Of a stretch of 64,000 bases of DNA, positions 48,452 through 62,229 are shown piece after piece. The stretch comes from Adineta vaga (lineage: Eukaryota; Rotifera). The stretch lies in contig CP075497.1 of the NCBI GenBank assembly GCA_021613535.1, positions 4,588,001 through 4,652,000 of the forward strand, given 5' to 3'. Under the pieces are notes generated by a model, which saw only the letters and a list, made by a program, of their open reading frames with translations, did not search any database and had not been told where the DNA came from. Positions within the stretch are counted from its first letter, which is position 1, and every line of letters begins with the position of its first letter. A program made the position numbers and the translations under genes.

Positions 48452-49311
48452 ATGGAATCATTACTTAGTCAGACATCTGTTCTAATTCGCGAACTTCAAA
48501 ATGATTTACTTTCTTATGAAAATTCACAAGATCGTACAAACGATTCATCCCATATTGAGCTCATTACGAATAAAATTCAACGTCTATTAGAAATATGTGA
48601 TCGACTTGATATACATGTGAATAAAGAACCAGCACAGCGACGAGCACAATCAAGACAACGTGTGAATGAAATTAAATACGATATTAGACACTATAAAGTA
48701 TGTAAAACTTCACAATGTTATTACAAACATCTGATTATATTTCTAAAGAATTTGCGATACAACGGAGTTTTCGTGATATAAATCGAAATCTTCAGTAGTA
48801 CGATTGAAATTCTAGTTGATTCTCCTTTCATTGCATAGTTCATCAATGAAATATCATTCAGTTATATATTATTCGATTAATTTTAAATTTCTCTTTGATT
48901 AGAGTGCATTCGATGGTATAACTAGTAAAAAACAACGACGAGATGAAGCTGAACGACAGAGAGAGTTATTACTTAATCATAAATTTACATCATCAAATAA
49001 CTCTTCCAATGGTGAAACACATATAAATATTGATCATTCATTAGAATATTCTCAACGACTTGATTCCGTACATGGCCATGTTGATGGCTATCTAGAACAA
49101 GCACGTTTAACACTCAGTAATCTTCAATTACAAGGATCTACTCTGAAAAATATTCATAAAAAAATGATATCTATGGCAAATCTCTTAGGTTTATCGTCGA
49201 CTGTTATACATTCTATTGAACGACGTTCAGCAAGTGATTGGTGGCTTTTATTCGGTGGAATGATTGTAACTCTTATTTTGATGTTCATTCTTTATAAATG
49301 GCTTGTTTAGA
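48452..49311 (+). CDS. GOSR2: membrin / GOSR2 Golgi Qb-SNARE
   Basis: Two coding exons (48452-48697 and 48903-49311) with a 205-bp intron. The protein has MESLLSQTSVLIRELQNDLL, VNKEPAQRRAQSRQRVNEIK and YDIRHYK, matching membrin ([27 protein letters not shown]). The SNARE helix follows (VDGYLEQARLTLSNLQLQGS, then TLKNIHKKMISMANLLGLSS; compare [21 protein letters not shown]). The C-terminal anchor is WWLLFGGMIVTLILMFILYK. Membrin is the Qb SNARE of the ER-to-Golgi and intra-Golgi complexes with syntaxin 5. It is tail-anchored, with about the usual length (near 212 aa). The start is the first ATG in the exon and aligns with the human start. Confidence 0.93.
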
Positions 49312-49666
49312 AAAGAATTCTTTCATTTTAAATATATCAAACATAGTTATATCGTTTCTTTTCTTTTTCTTTTCTTTTGTCGATTCTTTAGAATATTTTC
49401 TTAGGGCGATGACGACAGCAACAATTCAATTATAAGTAGAACAGAATGAAAAAAAAGCAACAAAAGAAAAAGAAATAGAAACAAATTTTTTCTTTAACAA
49501 CATGAATTGACATCCACCGCAACAGTTGTTGTGTGTCGCATGTTATTTTGTTTGTCGTCGTTGTTATGGAATGACAATCAAATTTAAAGGTACGAATGTG
49601 AGCAGAAAAGAAAGATCAAACAACAATCTTCACATTCACAATTGATATACTTTCAAGACAAACATC
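49312..49666. other. intergenic, no gene seen
   Basis: 355 bp with a TTTTCTTTTC tract after the membrin stop and an A-rich stretch. It contains the membrin 3' UTR and the promoter of the next gene by inference. Confidence 0.45.
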
Positions 49667-50521
49667 ATGGGTTGTGGAGCAAGTAATGATACATCACGTG
49701 TACAAGAACCAGCATTAAATAAAAAATCTGTTTTACCTCCAATTGATTCACGTCCAAAGAAGAAAGTACCGTCAGCTAAATCAAATGGATCAACTGATAG
49801 TGGAATTGAAGACTCTGAACCTATTGTTAGATGTAAGTTTTATTTCTTTCATTGATCTGTTCAATTCGAAATTATTTAGCAAAACCTCCTGTATCAAGAA
49901 TCCCTGTACCAATTGAAAATTTACACGTTGAACATCATCAAAAATCCCGTTTAGGCCATGGTGAAACATTTGATATAATTGCTGCACCTAAACCAGGAAG
50001 TTTAGCACCATTAAAACATGTTCCTAAATTTCTTCTCACTGAAAAACCAACAACATCTGTAGATTCTGATTTACAAGCGAAACTAGTTGCCAAACAAGAA
50101 CGTGCTTCACGTAAACGTCAAGTATGTAAATAAATATTATTTTAATCTATTACATAATAATTTTGTTTTTGTAGGAAATTGAAGATGCACGTCGTTTAGC
50201 AGCGTCAAGAATAGGTCATCGATCGACAACAAAATCAACCGTACCACCAATAACAACACCAGAACCCTTACCAGCTACAACAACAATGTCATCCTCATCA
50301 TCCAAACGTGATGAACGTCATCAACAATTATCAATGCTTCGTGATAAACTTCGTCAAAATGGAAGTTATAATAGTCTCTATGATTCTGTACATTCACCTC
50401 GTACACCAAGAAATGAATCGGTATCAAGTGGAATGACAGATGTAGCTAATTTAACACCACGTCGAGGTGGTACTTCTATTGGTGCAACAAAACCTTCAAA
50501 CTTCAAACCCGTTTATGACTA
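49667..50521 (+). CDS. STMND1-like acylated stathmin relative
   Basis: Three exons split by introns of about 50 bp. The N-terminus MGCGAS fits N-myristoylation at Gly2 and palmitoylation at Cys3. A Lys/Ser-rich segment follows, then SRLGHGETFDIIAAPKP. Next is a stathmin-type stretch, FLLTEKPTTSVDSDLQAKLV, then AKQERASRKRQEIEDARRLA. This order mirrors STMND1 ([33 protein letters not shown]). The tail is Ser/Thr/Pro-rich (TMSSSSSKRDERHQQLSMLR, then HSPRTPRNES) with likely proline-directed phosphorylation sites. Stathmins bind tubulin; membrane-anchored ones sit on Golgi or plasma membrane. Only one short helix rather than a long stathmin helix is seen, so tubulin sequestration is uncertain. Confidence 0.65.
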
Positions 50522-51077
50522 GTTAATTATCTGATAATTACCTTTTCTTCTTATTCGTTTTGTGTATACGCTCTTTCTTGTTGACATTAATACATAATAA
50601 TTAAACTACCGGTGAAAAATGTCAAATCATGTTTTTTGTTTTTGTTTTTGATAACAATCATCATCTTTTGTAAACACTTTAACATCAAATAGAGATTGTT
50701 TAATTAATTCAAAAAGAATTGACGAATATATTAAAGAAAACAAATATTTAATCTTGATATGTTTAGAAAAAAAAATCCCAAAATGAACATTGAAACGAAA
50801 TCTAATTATTTTATCTTCTTCTTTTCTTTTCATAATAGATGATTTTGATAACTAATATTTCGATTTAATAACAAAATTTCGCATCTCAAATTACGTTCTG
50901 CTATTTTATATTGAATTACCTTCGATATATACAAAAGAATTTACTAACGATTCCATTGGTAGCACACACAAGCATTTGTTGCAATCAAATGGCAGATCGT
51001 TTGAAATCCAAGACAAACTTTGCTATTTTTTTTAATAAGAAAAAACGAAAGAAAGAAAGACGTATTTTCATTTGTAG
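50522..51077. other. intergenic with possible trans-splice acceptor
   Basis: About 550 bp. The last bases before the DOCK start (ttttcatttgtag, then ATG) form a 3' splice site, so the 5' UTR is either spliced from an upstream exon or receives a spliced leader. No other gene is seen. Confidence 0.45.
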
Positions 51078-54000
51078 ATGAGTACTTGGGAAAAATTTAA
51101 AGATAAACTTTCCAATCCCATTTTTCATTATGGAGTTGGTAAGAATATTTTCATTGATATGACTTCTCAAATATTCGATGAACTATTTTCTTTTTCTTAA
51201 GCAATATGTTCATTTACTGCGTCATCGCCAGATCAATTATCGTTATTATTAGGTGATAGTGTACATGTTCGAGAACAATGTGATGGTATGAAATTAATAC
51301 AATAGATGTTTTTGGAATGAAATTATTTTGCATATTTTAGAATGGTATTTTGGATCATTGGCGAATAAACCACAAGTATCAGGAATTTTTCCTAAAACTT
51401 TTGTTTATTTAAAACCAATTATTGTGGATAATAATCAGTAAGGATGAGTATTTTGAAAAGATTCCTTCGATTAATTCATATTTTTTTTAATCAGAATCAC
51501 AAGTTTTACTAATGAAGATTCTTTAGCAAGTGATTTAATTGGAATTTTACGAGAATGGGGTATATTTTGTTCAATTTATCTGAATTATCATCTTTGATTC
51601 GTTTATTTAGCACATCATATCGAACAATTCTATAAAGTATACTTGAGAAAAGTATTGAAGAGAAGTATTTTTCATGCGACGTTTTCTCTAGGATGATCAA
51701 AAAGTGAAAGTAAATATCGTATCAAAATTAATGACAGATCTTATTCGACATCGACATCGATTAATGTGTTTTTCTCATACGCAGGTTTCTTATCTTTCAT
51801 ATTTCGATTCTTTCATTCCTATCGAATACATCTATTTAGGAAGAATTAATTGAATTAAAACAAACTATTGTCGATCTCATTGATCAAGGCACACGGTAAA
51901 ATGATCGTTTTGTTGATTGATATTATAATTAATCTTTATTCGAATAGACTTTTACAATTGGATTTAATTATACGTGATAAAAATTTAAATGTTGCTAATC
52001 CATCCGATACAAGTACACATGATCTATTACATTCGTTGATGCGTATTGTAAAGAAATCTCTACATGATGTAAATTTATTTGTTGAAAATCGAAAAGAAAA
52101 ACAACTTCATTTTAGGTTGAAAAACCACGTCCGCATCCTGATTTTCAACTTGCAAATACTCAATCAATGTTAGTTACATTAGAAAAAATCGAGATATCAA
52201 TTGGTGATAATATTGAATTATGGTGTACACTATATGATTATTCATCGGATGATAGTGGTGTCGAATTAATTCCAAGTGAAACATTTGTTATTCGAGATAA
52301 AGAAGCTCTTCGTACTCAAGAACATACAGTTGCTTTTACAGATATAAGTCGTTCACGTTCAATGAAATCCATGGCAAGTCTTAATACAATATCTGTTAAA
52401 TATCTTGTCTTATATATAATTCGAACTGGACCAATGTATACCAATGATCATAATATAAAAGATTTATCCGAAGGAAATACTAATACATTAAAGAAGACTA
52501 AAAATGAAACGAATGATTTACGTCGACCGTATATGGTGGCATGTAAGATCAAAGAATTTGATGAAAGAAATTATCTTTTTGAATGAATACTTTTCTTTTT
52601 TCGAAGTAATTAATATGTCTCAACAACTTGATTGTCATAGTCGAATGAAAGCATCATCATCAGAAAAGGAATTGATTGTACCATTTGGTTTTAATACGTA
52701 ATAATTTCGAAGTTTTATTTCTTAAATTGATCTTCTCCTTCTTTTTTGTAGTTGGGATGATCGTGATACACTTGTTTCTGTATTTCAAAAAATGACGAAA
52801 TCAAATGATGTAGAATTATTAAAAAAACATACGTTAAAATTACAAATTCTAAAAGGAGGATTTCGTGAAGTAAATAAGATGGTTTTTTTTAAATTTTATA
52901 ATGAATTGAATTGATTTGTTAACATAGTTGAAAACAGATTATCCACATTTACTTCATGGTGATGTATGTGTTTGTCGTAAACTTGATTTTCCAGAAGTAA
53001 TCAATGCAGATGATCTTCGAAATGATATTTATGTGACAGTTTATGGAGCAGAATTTAGTAAAAGTGGAAATTATGAATATACAGCAGAACTTTGTGATGA
53101 AAATGAAAATCCTATATCGGTAAAATGAAATGAATTTCTACATTTTTTGCCAAAAAAATCATATGTTTGGTTTTGTAGGGTTTATTAAATGTTGGTGTGA
53201 ATTGTACAAGCGATCTTCTTCATCGATCAATTGTTTGTATTAAAACTGATAAACCAAAATGGAATGAAACATTTCGAGTAAGATACAAATTATCTTCAAT
53301 AATATCCTTCACATTCTTTTAGATTGCAATTCCATTTTCTATCAGTGCAGAAGATATGCGTCAATATCATGTTCGATTTCTATTCAAACAACGACATTCC
53401 AATGATGGTAAAATTTCTTCTTTTTAAATTATAGAAAATAACTCTTCGAATGATCCTTTTCAGTTAAAGATAAATCCGAAAAACCATTTGCATTAACATT
53501 TTTACCTTTAATTGAAAAGGCTGGAACAGTTATACAAGATGGTCATCGACATTTAGTTGTCTACAAAGTTTGTCTTGAATAAAACAAAATGTTTCTCAAT
53601 TATTTCAAAAAACATCTTTAGATTACACAACGAAAATCCGAAACAAATCTATCAGGCTATATTAATTTACAAGCTGTACAAATAAGTGCACCAATTAATT
53701 TAGCAAAAGATTCCTACAATGGTTCACATCGCTTATCACTTGATGAAGCTTCGTCACGTTTTTATCAACCATCGGATTATTTTTCTCCAAGTTATCGTGA
53801 ACATTTTCTTGTCAAAGTCAAAGTTGTTTCAACACAATTAACACAAATACGTAAGAATGAAATTCTTTTAGAATATTAATTTTAATCGATTTTTTTCATT
53901 TAGCAATTATTTTAACTCTCTTAACATGGACACCAAAAGATTCTTCAATTTATCTACTTGAATTACTTGAAAAATTTGTCGATCATCTCGGTGGAATTAA

Positions 54001-57000
54001 TCTATCGCATACAACTTTATCTGAACAACGAACATTAAATATGATCTTACCAACCGATATTATCGAACGTGCAACAGAAGTCGTGAAAAATTTACAAAAT
54101 ATTTTCGATAAACTATTCGAAATCTTAACATCACAAGAAAATGAATTGAAAACACGAGAACAAGAACAATTCGCTATTCCAATTGATCTAGATAAGATTC
54201 ATCAAACAGCATTTCATGCTTTAGTAAGACATAACTTAAAATCAAATAATAAATAAATAAATGAATTTCTTTTAGATTTGTATATTAGATTTAATTTCAA
54301 TGAAACAATTTGAATCCTTTCGAACTGTTCTTGATGATTATATTAAAAATAAGTTTAGTTCAACATTAACATACAAGTAAGTCTTTTCATCGAAGATTTT
54401 AATGTTATTTTTCGATGATTTTTAGTGTTTTACTACATTTAATCAATATTACATTGACAAAATATGTTGAACATAATCGATCTGATTTAAACATGACAGC
54501 GTATTGTGTTAAAATGTTAAAACAACTTGAATATCTTTTCAAATTAATCGTTCGTTCACGTGTTTTATATGCAAAGTAAAATTTTCGATTGAACGAAGCG
54601 AAACAAAAAAAAAAAGAATTTTACTTTAGATGGAAAAATAATGCAGATCAAAATCAATTTGATCACCTTTTGAAAAGTGTTTTACGTTCATTTACACGTG
54701 TTTTAACATTTTCCGATGATCATGCATCGGCAGCACAAGGACTTATTCTTCGATTCTATCCGTCGGTTGTTACTGAACTTCTTACAGCGAATGTATTTAA
54801 TGCTGTTATACTCAGGTAGGAGATAAGAAACAAAGAATGATTCAGACGTATGTTTGATTTTAATTAGTGAAATCACAGCACGAGAATTTCTGGCTGCATT
54901 ACCAGCAAAACGATTAACTCCTCAGAAATTACGTTGTTTAAATGATTTAGCACGTGGTTTACTTATGCAAATTCCAGGTTTGTTACGAAAACATTTTTTT
55001 ATATATATATTTGAAATTTATTTCATTCATTTAGAAAGTCGTCCAATCATTCTCAAAGTGATTGTAACTGATGTTTCGATGTTATGTAATAATTTTATAA
55101 CTGAACGACAAAATTCCGATGATTTTCGTTTATCAATGGTGAATCAACAATCATCCACTTTCTTTATTGATCAAAAAGATCGAGATCATCTAACTTTATG
55201 TTCGAAAATTGTTGGACATATCATGGATCATTTATTTACTCGAAAAGTAAATCTTATTCATCTAGATTTTCATTGATCTATTTCAATCTCTTAGACTACT
55301 GGTGATATTGCAATAATTGTAGAAAAACTTCTTCGAGTATTCATGCAAATTTTACTTGTTATTCGTGTAAAAGAACGTGATTTAGCTGTAAGTTACATGA
55401 ACAATTGTAAAGTTTTTATTCCTAAGTATATTTAGATTAATTTTGCAACTGGTATTATTGCCATACTTCGTACCATGGATGATGAACATTATATAGAATT
55501 CTTACGACAAATGGATGATATAAGTTTACATGATTTTTTTCTCGATGCATTTGGTTTAATTCGCGATCTTGTCACAATACCGATTTTTTCAAATGATTGG
55601 TCAGAAATGCTTCTATTACAAAATGCGTAAATGAATTTTTCTTCGAAAAACAATCAACAACTGAATATTTATTTAATTCTTTAGAATCTTTGTTCGTGCA
55701 ATGAATAAATTCGTCTCTCGTTTAGTAGACAATCTTGCTCATTTCAATGAACAAGTTTGTTGATGAAATCAATTCTAATTCTTAACAGAAAACTTTTTTC
55801 CGTTTTCCTCATAGTCGATCATCTTATGGCAATTATATTTCGAATGTATTGTTCAATTTCTTATTCAACCATGTTTACAATTAGAATCTTTTACAACAAA
55901 TAAACGCAAACGAATTTTATCACGATATAAAGATTTACGTATCGAAGCATCAAATGATTTGAAAACCATGTGGTTTTGTTTATGTTTGTTGAAATGAAAA
56001 AACTATTTCCATCATTCATTTGTTTTCTTTTCTTTTGATGATCTAGATGAACAACATAAATTATATTTTATTCCCAATCAAATCTATGGAATTATTCGTG
56101 TCAGTCTTCTACCTGTTCAAGATATTCGTACAGCCATGATACGAGTTTTATGCGATATGATTTATGTAATCAATAAACATAAAGAAAATTTATTAATATT
56201 TGAAAATGAATTTGTTACCGTTATGGATCGATTTGCTAATGAACCTTTAGTTGATAAAAATTTTAAAGAATATTTAATCAATGCGTATGTATTAAATGAA
56301 TTTCAAGAATTTAACATTTCTTTATTTTCTTTTTTGATAGAATTGATGATTTTTGTAAAGCAAAAAAACTTGCAAGAAATGGTTCGAAATTAGTTGATAT
56401 GATTGATAATCTTCTTTCGAGAATTATTGAATTACGTGCTGCTGTTAATGATAGTGAAACAGCAGCTTTAGATCTTCAAATGCATTGTGTCAGAAGTCTT
56501 ATGGTAAAAACGAAATTCAATTGATAATCAAAATGAAATCAACTGTTCATTTTTTTTTTAGGAATTTTATGAACGACTTGGTCATTTACCAATGTATATT
56601 AAATATATTTATCAATTATATGACATGAATTATCGTTTACAAAATAAAATTGAAGCTGGACATACGTTGATGTTACATGCAAGATTACTTGATGTATTTC
56701 ATTTGTTTGAAAAATACAAAAATATGTTGATGTATTTCATTTGTTTTAGTGGGATTCAGAGAAAATTCTAGAAGATGTTCATATAAAATATTCTCGAATA
56801 CAACAAATCGTTAAAACACATGATCAATTGAAAAAGAAATTATATACTGATATAATTCAATTGTTTGATGAAGGCGATGTAAGATTATCTTATGTTTATC
56901 TTTCTATAATGAAGAATTCTTTGTTTATAGGCTTGGGAAAAAGCGATTGAACTCTGTAAAGAATTACAAGTTCAATATGAACAATCATTTGAATATGATA

Positions 57001-59301
57001 ATCTCAGTTCATTATTAGTAAGAGAAGATATGTTCTATTTGGTGATATAAAGTTGTTGTCTTGGAATTTAGTTAAATCAAGCTCGACTCTATGTACATAT
57101 TATGGATGTGAGTAAACAACGTTTTGAACAAGAATATTTTCGTATTGGTTGTTATGGAATTGGTTTTCATGATTTTCTTCAAGTAAAATGAGAATTGTCT
57201 GTTATTTTCATTATGAAATTGATTTCTTTCTAGAATCAAGTGTTTGTTTATCGAGCTGAACCAGGTCAACGATTGAGTGATGTTCGAGAAAAACTTCAAA
57301 CTATTTTTCCACATTCAATTCTTCTTGATCCAACAATTAATATTGAAGAACATCATCGTCGAAGTGCTTCACAATGTAAAATAAACTGTTCTGAAACCAA
57401 CTTATCGTCATTGATCGTTTTCTTTTTTTTTTCTTTGAAGATGTTCAAGTACAAGTTGTTCAACCTATATCCGATGAGAAAACTAAATTTGGAAATCGAA
57501 ATATTCCTGAATCAATTCTTCGGTAAAGGATCAGATTTTCATTTGGAAGAAAATCATGTGATTTTTGTTTAGTTACTATCGTTCAAATGAAGTACGTCGA
57601 TTTACTTATACACGTTTATTTGTACATGAAGATGATCGTGATGCAACATCGGATATTGCCGTAAGATTTGATCTATTTATGTGAACAGGTTCATTTCTTG
57701 TTTATAGAAATTCTCAGCAGAAAAATATGAATTTTCTACAGCACTTTCATTACCAAATACAACTCGGTGGATCCCCGCTGGTTCATCAGCCAAAGTAAAT
57801 ATTTATTATTGAATGAATAATAAACAATTTGATTTTTTTTGTAGACCATCTTAACACCATTAGAAAATGCGGTGCATTTATTAGAAAAAACTAATCGAGA
57901 ATTAAAAGTACTTGTTGAAGCAAATGAAACTGATCGTGAACTTAATGTTACACCATTATCCGGCAAAGTTAGAAGATAATTGATTAACTCTAAACTTCAT
58001 TGATTAATCTCTTTTAGACAGCAGGTATTCTTGATGCTGCAGTGATGGGTGGTGCTAGTGTAATTGAACAAGTAAATTAAGACTTCTTCGATTGATTGAT
58101 TGATTGAAAAGAGCTAATGTTTATTTCATAGGCATTTCTATCCAATGAATATCAAATGAAACATCCTGATGATTATACACGAGTTTTGATCGAGAAAGTG
58201 AAACAATTATTGGCCGATCAAGTATTTCGAATAATATTTTATTGATTAAAATATTATTATTTCGATTTCAAATAGATTCCTTTACTCGAACGAGCATTAA
58301 TCATAATGCGACAGAAATCAAAACCAGAGATCATACCTCATGTTGATCATTTAAGTAGTCTTCTAATTCATCGACAGCGTTCTGTTGAACAATATTGTGG
58401 CAAACAAGTAAGTTTTACTTTGATATTATTTTCATACATTCATTTCTTTCAATTCAATAGACAAATAGTTTACGTTTAAGTCTCTTTATGTAAGTTTATT
58501 GATTAATAACCATTTCATATAGAAAAACTTCAATGTATATTTAGACCATCCAGTGATTTATCGTCAAATACATCAATTCATAGTCAACGTTCAAATAATG
58601 ATCCACAATTACGACAAACGGATATATCCCGTAAGTAAATCATTCATAGTCTATCAATATCATTTCTATTTTATGAATAGGAAGTCGAACATCATCAACA
58701 AATTCAACTAGTACCATCTTCAAACCAACTACAACATCTTCACCACAAAAAACACCGATTGAATTAAGAGAAGAAGTAAATAAGAAAACTATGCAAAATT
58801 TCTCGATCAATCTTTTTATTTATTTATTCAATTTAGTTAACAAGTGTACGACCACGTCGTCCACCACGTACAGCACCATCATTGAGTTCATCAGTTAGTT
58901 CTTTAGCAGGAGCATCGAATGATTCGCCGCGTTCTTCAACAACTGATATGAATATTAGCGGTCAATTTATCATAGGTAAAAATTATACAGAAATAGAAAA
59001 TTCCAATGATCTTCTATTTCATTCTTTAGCATCGGCTAGCCAAACTTTATTATCATCGGAAAGTTTAAATGTTGAATCATTTGAAGAAATAACATCATCG
59101 AAGATTAATAATAACAAAACTTCCTTGTCGCCTACTCACCAATTAGCGAATAAACTTCGTGCATTAACAAAATCTTCTGAAGTATAATTCTTCTTTTTTC
59201 TTTTTGTTTTCCAATCTTTATTTATTTTGCTTTCCTTCTAGCAATTACCCAGTGACATTCCGCCACGTCCACCACCAAAACCGCCTAAATTTTTACGTTG
59301 A
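51078..59301 (+). CDS. DOCK: DOCK1/2/5-family Rac guanine exchange factor
   Basis: Very long gene with over 30 exons. The N-terminal SH3 domain reads YGVAICSFTASSPDQLSLLL, GDSVHVREQCDEWYFGSL and GIFPKTFVYLK. A helical ELMO-binding region follows (REWAHHIEQFYKDDQ). The C2-like DHR-1 domain includes GDVCVCRKLDFPEVINADDL, RNDIYVTVYGAEFSK and DKSEKPFALTFLPLIEKAGT. Armadillo-type middle blocks include QGLILRFYPSVV and MDDEHYIEFLRQMDD. DHR-2 includes FEYDNLSSLL, YFRIGCYGIGFHDFL-like sequence, VFVYRAEPGQRLSDVREKLQ and KTILTPLENAVHLLEKTNRE. It also has ILDAAVMGGASVIEQAFLSN, which keeps the Val used as nucleotide sensor in DOCK2. The C-terminus ends PPRPPPKPPKFLR, a CRK/SH3-binding tail as in DOCK1 (DOCK180). 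The family activates Rac with ELMO at the membrane for migration and engulfment. Confidence 0.95.
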
Positions 59302-59605
59302 AATCTTCTTTTTCTAGTCAGATAAACTTCTACAAAAAATATCTTATCTTCACTTTCACTCATTTTTTTTATATTATTCTCTATGAAATAGGTCGACATT
59401 TATTTTGTTCTATAGTAATACTGTATTTCTACAGCGTGATTATTCTTCTCTCAGAAGTAAAAGAAAACACTTCTCTTTTCATTTATCTTCAAATTCAAAT
59501 ATATACAAATGAATAATATCATATGACGATTTCTTCATTTAGCGCGAATATACGCAATGGTTATATTTCATTAAATCATTCACTACATTCGAGTTGTAGA
59601 TAAAC
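59302..59605. other. intergenic, no gene seen
   Basis: 304 bp holding the DOCK 3' UTR. The frame at 59298-59516 is Phe/Ile/Tyr-rich and looks like chance. Confidence 0.5.
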
Positions 59606-61169
59606 ATGACTTCTAGTTTTCAAGAGATTTCTTCTTTGATTATATCAAATAGTTCATATAATAAATCAATTGAAAGTTATGATTCAATTGATCAATCGAT
59701 TTTTATTCAAATAGAAAATCACCTATCAAAATTAACCGATAAAGATGATGAATTATTTTCATCGGAATTTGATTATTTATCTCCATTATTACTCTTTCTT
59801 CTCGAACATATTCCATTAGAAATTGATTTAAATGTATTAACATCAACAGAAACGAATTATCATCAAATATCTTCAACGACAAGAAAATTATATAAACCAA
59901 ATCTTCTTCCTACGAATCAAAGTAGACCTGATTATTCATTTCAATCACAAACTATTCTGAAACATCTCTTTCAATATCTTCAAATAAAAACTCTCGAAGA
60001 ATTTCTTCAACTTAAACAAAATTCTCAACCGATTTATTTCCATTGTTTTCATCTGTTAACACCTTTATTATTGAAAACAACATATCATCAATATCCAATT
60101 GCTATGGAACTCTTTGTTCATATAATCAAATCTTTAAAACAATCATCATCATTATCCGAATCGTTTGATTTGATATTCTCTATTTGTCTGATAACATTAG
60201 ATGATCCATCCATAGATATGAAACTAATCAGTCTTTATCTATTAGATCATTTACAAAAACATTGTACATCAACGGAATTATTATTATTCAATCGTGCCAA
60301 TGTTATCATGTAAATAAAATAAAAACGAGTGAGATATAAAGATTGAAGGATTAAACTAATTGAAATAGTTTCGAGGAAAAACATTTGGATATTTCTTCTC
60401 TGAGTATATGAGCAATATCAAATGAACGATGTTCTTTATAGACAAAATACAACATCACATATGATATTTGACGATCGTAAGTATCATCTCTCTCTCTCTC
60501 CTCATTCTCACATGTAGTTCCATGCACGCTTCTTCATTTTCTGAAATTGAATTAACACTATAGAATAACATTTCATTCAGGTATGGTCTGGAACAAAATC
60601 TACATCGTCGTGGTGATCGACTACCATTTTTTGAATGTTTATTAGCCACAACATTTCGTTGGTTAATCATTCTTGAAAATGAAGTTTATTCGGGTAAACA
60701 TTTATTCATTCGTACAAGTCAATTGATCGAACGATTTATTCGTGATGCTATATTAGAAACCAATATTGAATATCGTCGTTGTCTGTTGAAAATACTTCGA
60801 AGTTATTTAAATCGTCTTCAATTATTTGCTATTCGACATTTAAATCATTTTCTTGAACTTATTGATGATTCAATCGATAATCGATCATTAAGATATAGTT
60901 CTTTCGAATTTCTTCTATTGATAATTCAAATATTAAAACCAAGGATTAATGTTCATCGATTAGATATTATGAAAATAATCATTCGTTGTTTATTTCGAAT
61001 CTTTCACGAAGAAAAAGACAATGTTTCATTGATAAATCTAGTAAAAACTTGTTTAAAAGAATTACAATTATCTACAAAGGAAAATTATGTTCAAGATGCA
61101 TTTCAATCATTAATTGAAACAACTGAGTTAGATTTATCTTATCGAGAATTTTTACAAACATTTCTGTGA
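59606..61169 (+). CDS. TTI2: TTI2-like subunit of the TTT complex
   Basis: Two exons (59606-60309 and 60581-61169) joined across a 271-bp intron give about 430 residues, all helical. The C-terminal half aligns with human TTI2. NRANVIMYGLEQNLHRR fits the region around GRAEVLYEALKRQL. RRCLLKILRSYLNRLQLFAI and RHLNHFLELIDDSI fit RRVYARALPPFVRRLGILTV and RHLKRLERVIVGYL, and LLIIQILKPRINVHRLDIMK fits LKLLMQHTWPRVSCRLVVLL. The N-terminal half has HEAT-like helices including LDDPSIDMKLISLYLLDHLQ. TTI2 works with TELO2 and TTI1 as an HSP90 cochaperone that stabilises PI3K-like kinases (ATM, ATR, mTOR, DNA-PK, SMG1). The ATG at 59606 is the first in frame. Confidence 0.78.
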
Positions 61170-62229
61170 CTTGCCTTTTTCTTTTAATAAACATTTTGTG
61201 ATACTCGGAAAAAGAAATGTTTTTAATTTAGTCGACTGCAGATGGCTTGCAAGGCAAATGTTCGAGTTTAATTATTTAAAATCAAGTACTTTTGTCAATC
61301 CTCTTGACACGAGAGAATTTCACGCCCTTTCACAATCAAGTTTAATATGGTTTTACTCCTTTTTTTCTTTTCAAAGATTGTTGAAAAAGACGAGAGTGAA
61401 AATTGAAATGATTGTTCATAAAACTTATTTGAAACTGTCACAGGAGAAGTTCCATCATATTTTGAAAAGTTTTCTTTCCTATTCTGCTCTAGAACATTTT
61501 TCTTTCTCTTACTTGAAAATATATTCTTTGATGTGTCACGAATAAACAGAAAAGAGAAACTAATCCCTTCTCTCTATGTGCAAGAAAGAATCTCTAGAAT
61601 TGTTAAGTATATACAGACATATACAATTAATGATTAGCTTGAAGGAATACTTTCAAAAGTCAGTTTCATTTTCTTTCTACTTCGTCGTCGTCGTCGTCTT
61701 ATTATTATTATTATTTCATCTTCGCTGTCATTTTCTTTACTTTAATCAGTCAAGTTGATGATCGACGAAGAATAAACAGAAAAAAAAATTGAGAAAGGCT
61801 ACGATCGTCAAAGTTGCTGGCATTCTGCATTCTCTCTTTTGTTTTGTCACAAGAAGGTTACTTCTGTAGGCGGAAGGAACAAACGAGAATTCGTCTCCAT
61901 TAGCGTCATTTGTCAATACTCGCTTTGATAGACATCTTATATTAGGAAAGGAAAAAGAAATTTACGGTTTTTGACAAACTTACAAAGAAAAAATAGAAGA
62001 AAAATTTTTATATCGAATAGAAAATAGGTTAACTGTTGTCATAATCAAAACGGTAATTTTTTTACACAATATCAACGCTCCGAGAGTTTACTATTCTTTC
62101 TTAATTTTTGTTTTTCTTCTTCGTGTTAAGATAACCTATAATCTTTCGCATACCATCATCATTTTCCAAGGTAAGATTTTAAACTTGAGATTTCAATAAA
62201 AGAAATCTATCAAGTACAATTCTAGTACC
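61170..62229. other. intergenic, no supported gene
   Basis: About 1.06 kb. The frame at 61171-61545 begins two bases after the TTI2 stop, is rich in Phe/Leu/Ser/Lys and has no motif; likely 3' UTR or chance. A (CGT)n/(ATT)n tract lies near 61681-61715. The promoter of the next gene is inferred in the right half. A gtaagatttt donor-like site at 62171 may mark a 5' UTR intron. Confidence 0.45.

Noticed and set aside
61171-61545. 124-codon plus-strand frame right after TTI2
   Set aside because: Rich in Phe/Leu/Ser/Lys with no motif; it starts two bases after a stop and fits 3' UTR or spacer.
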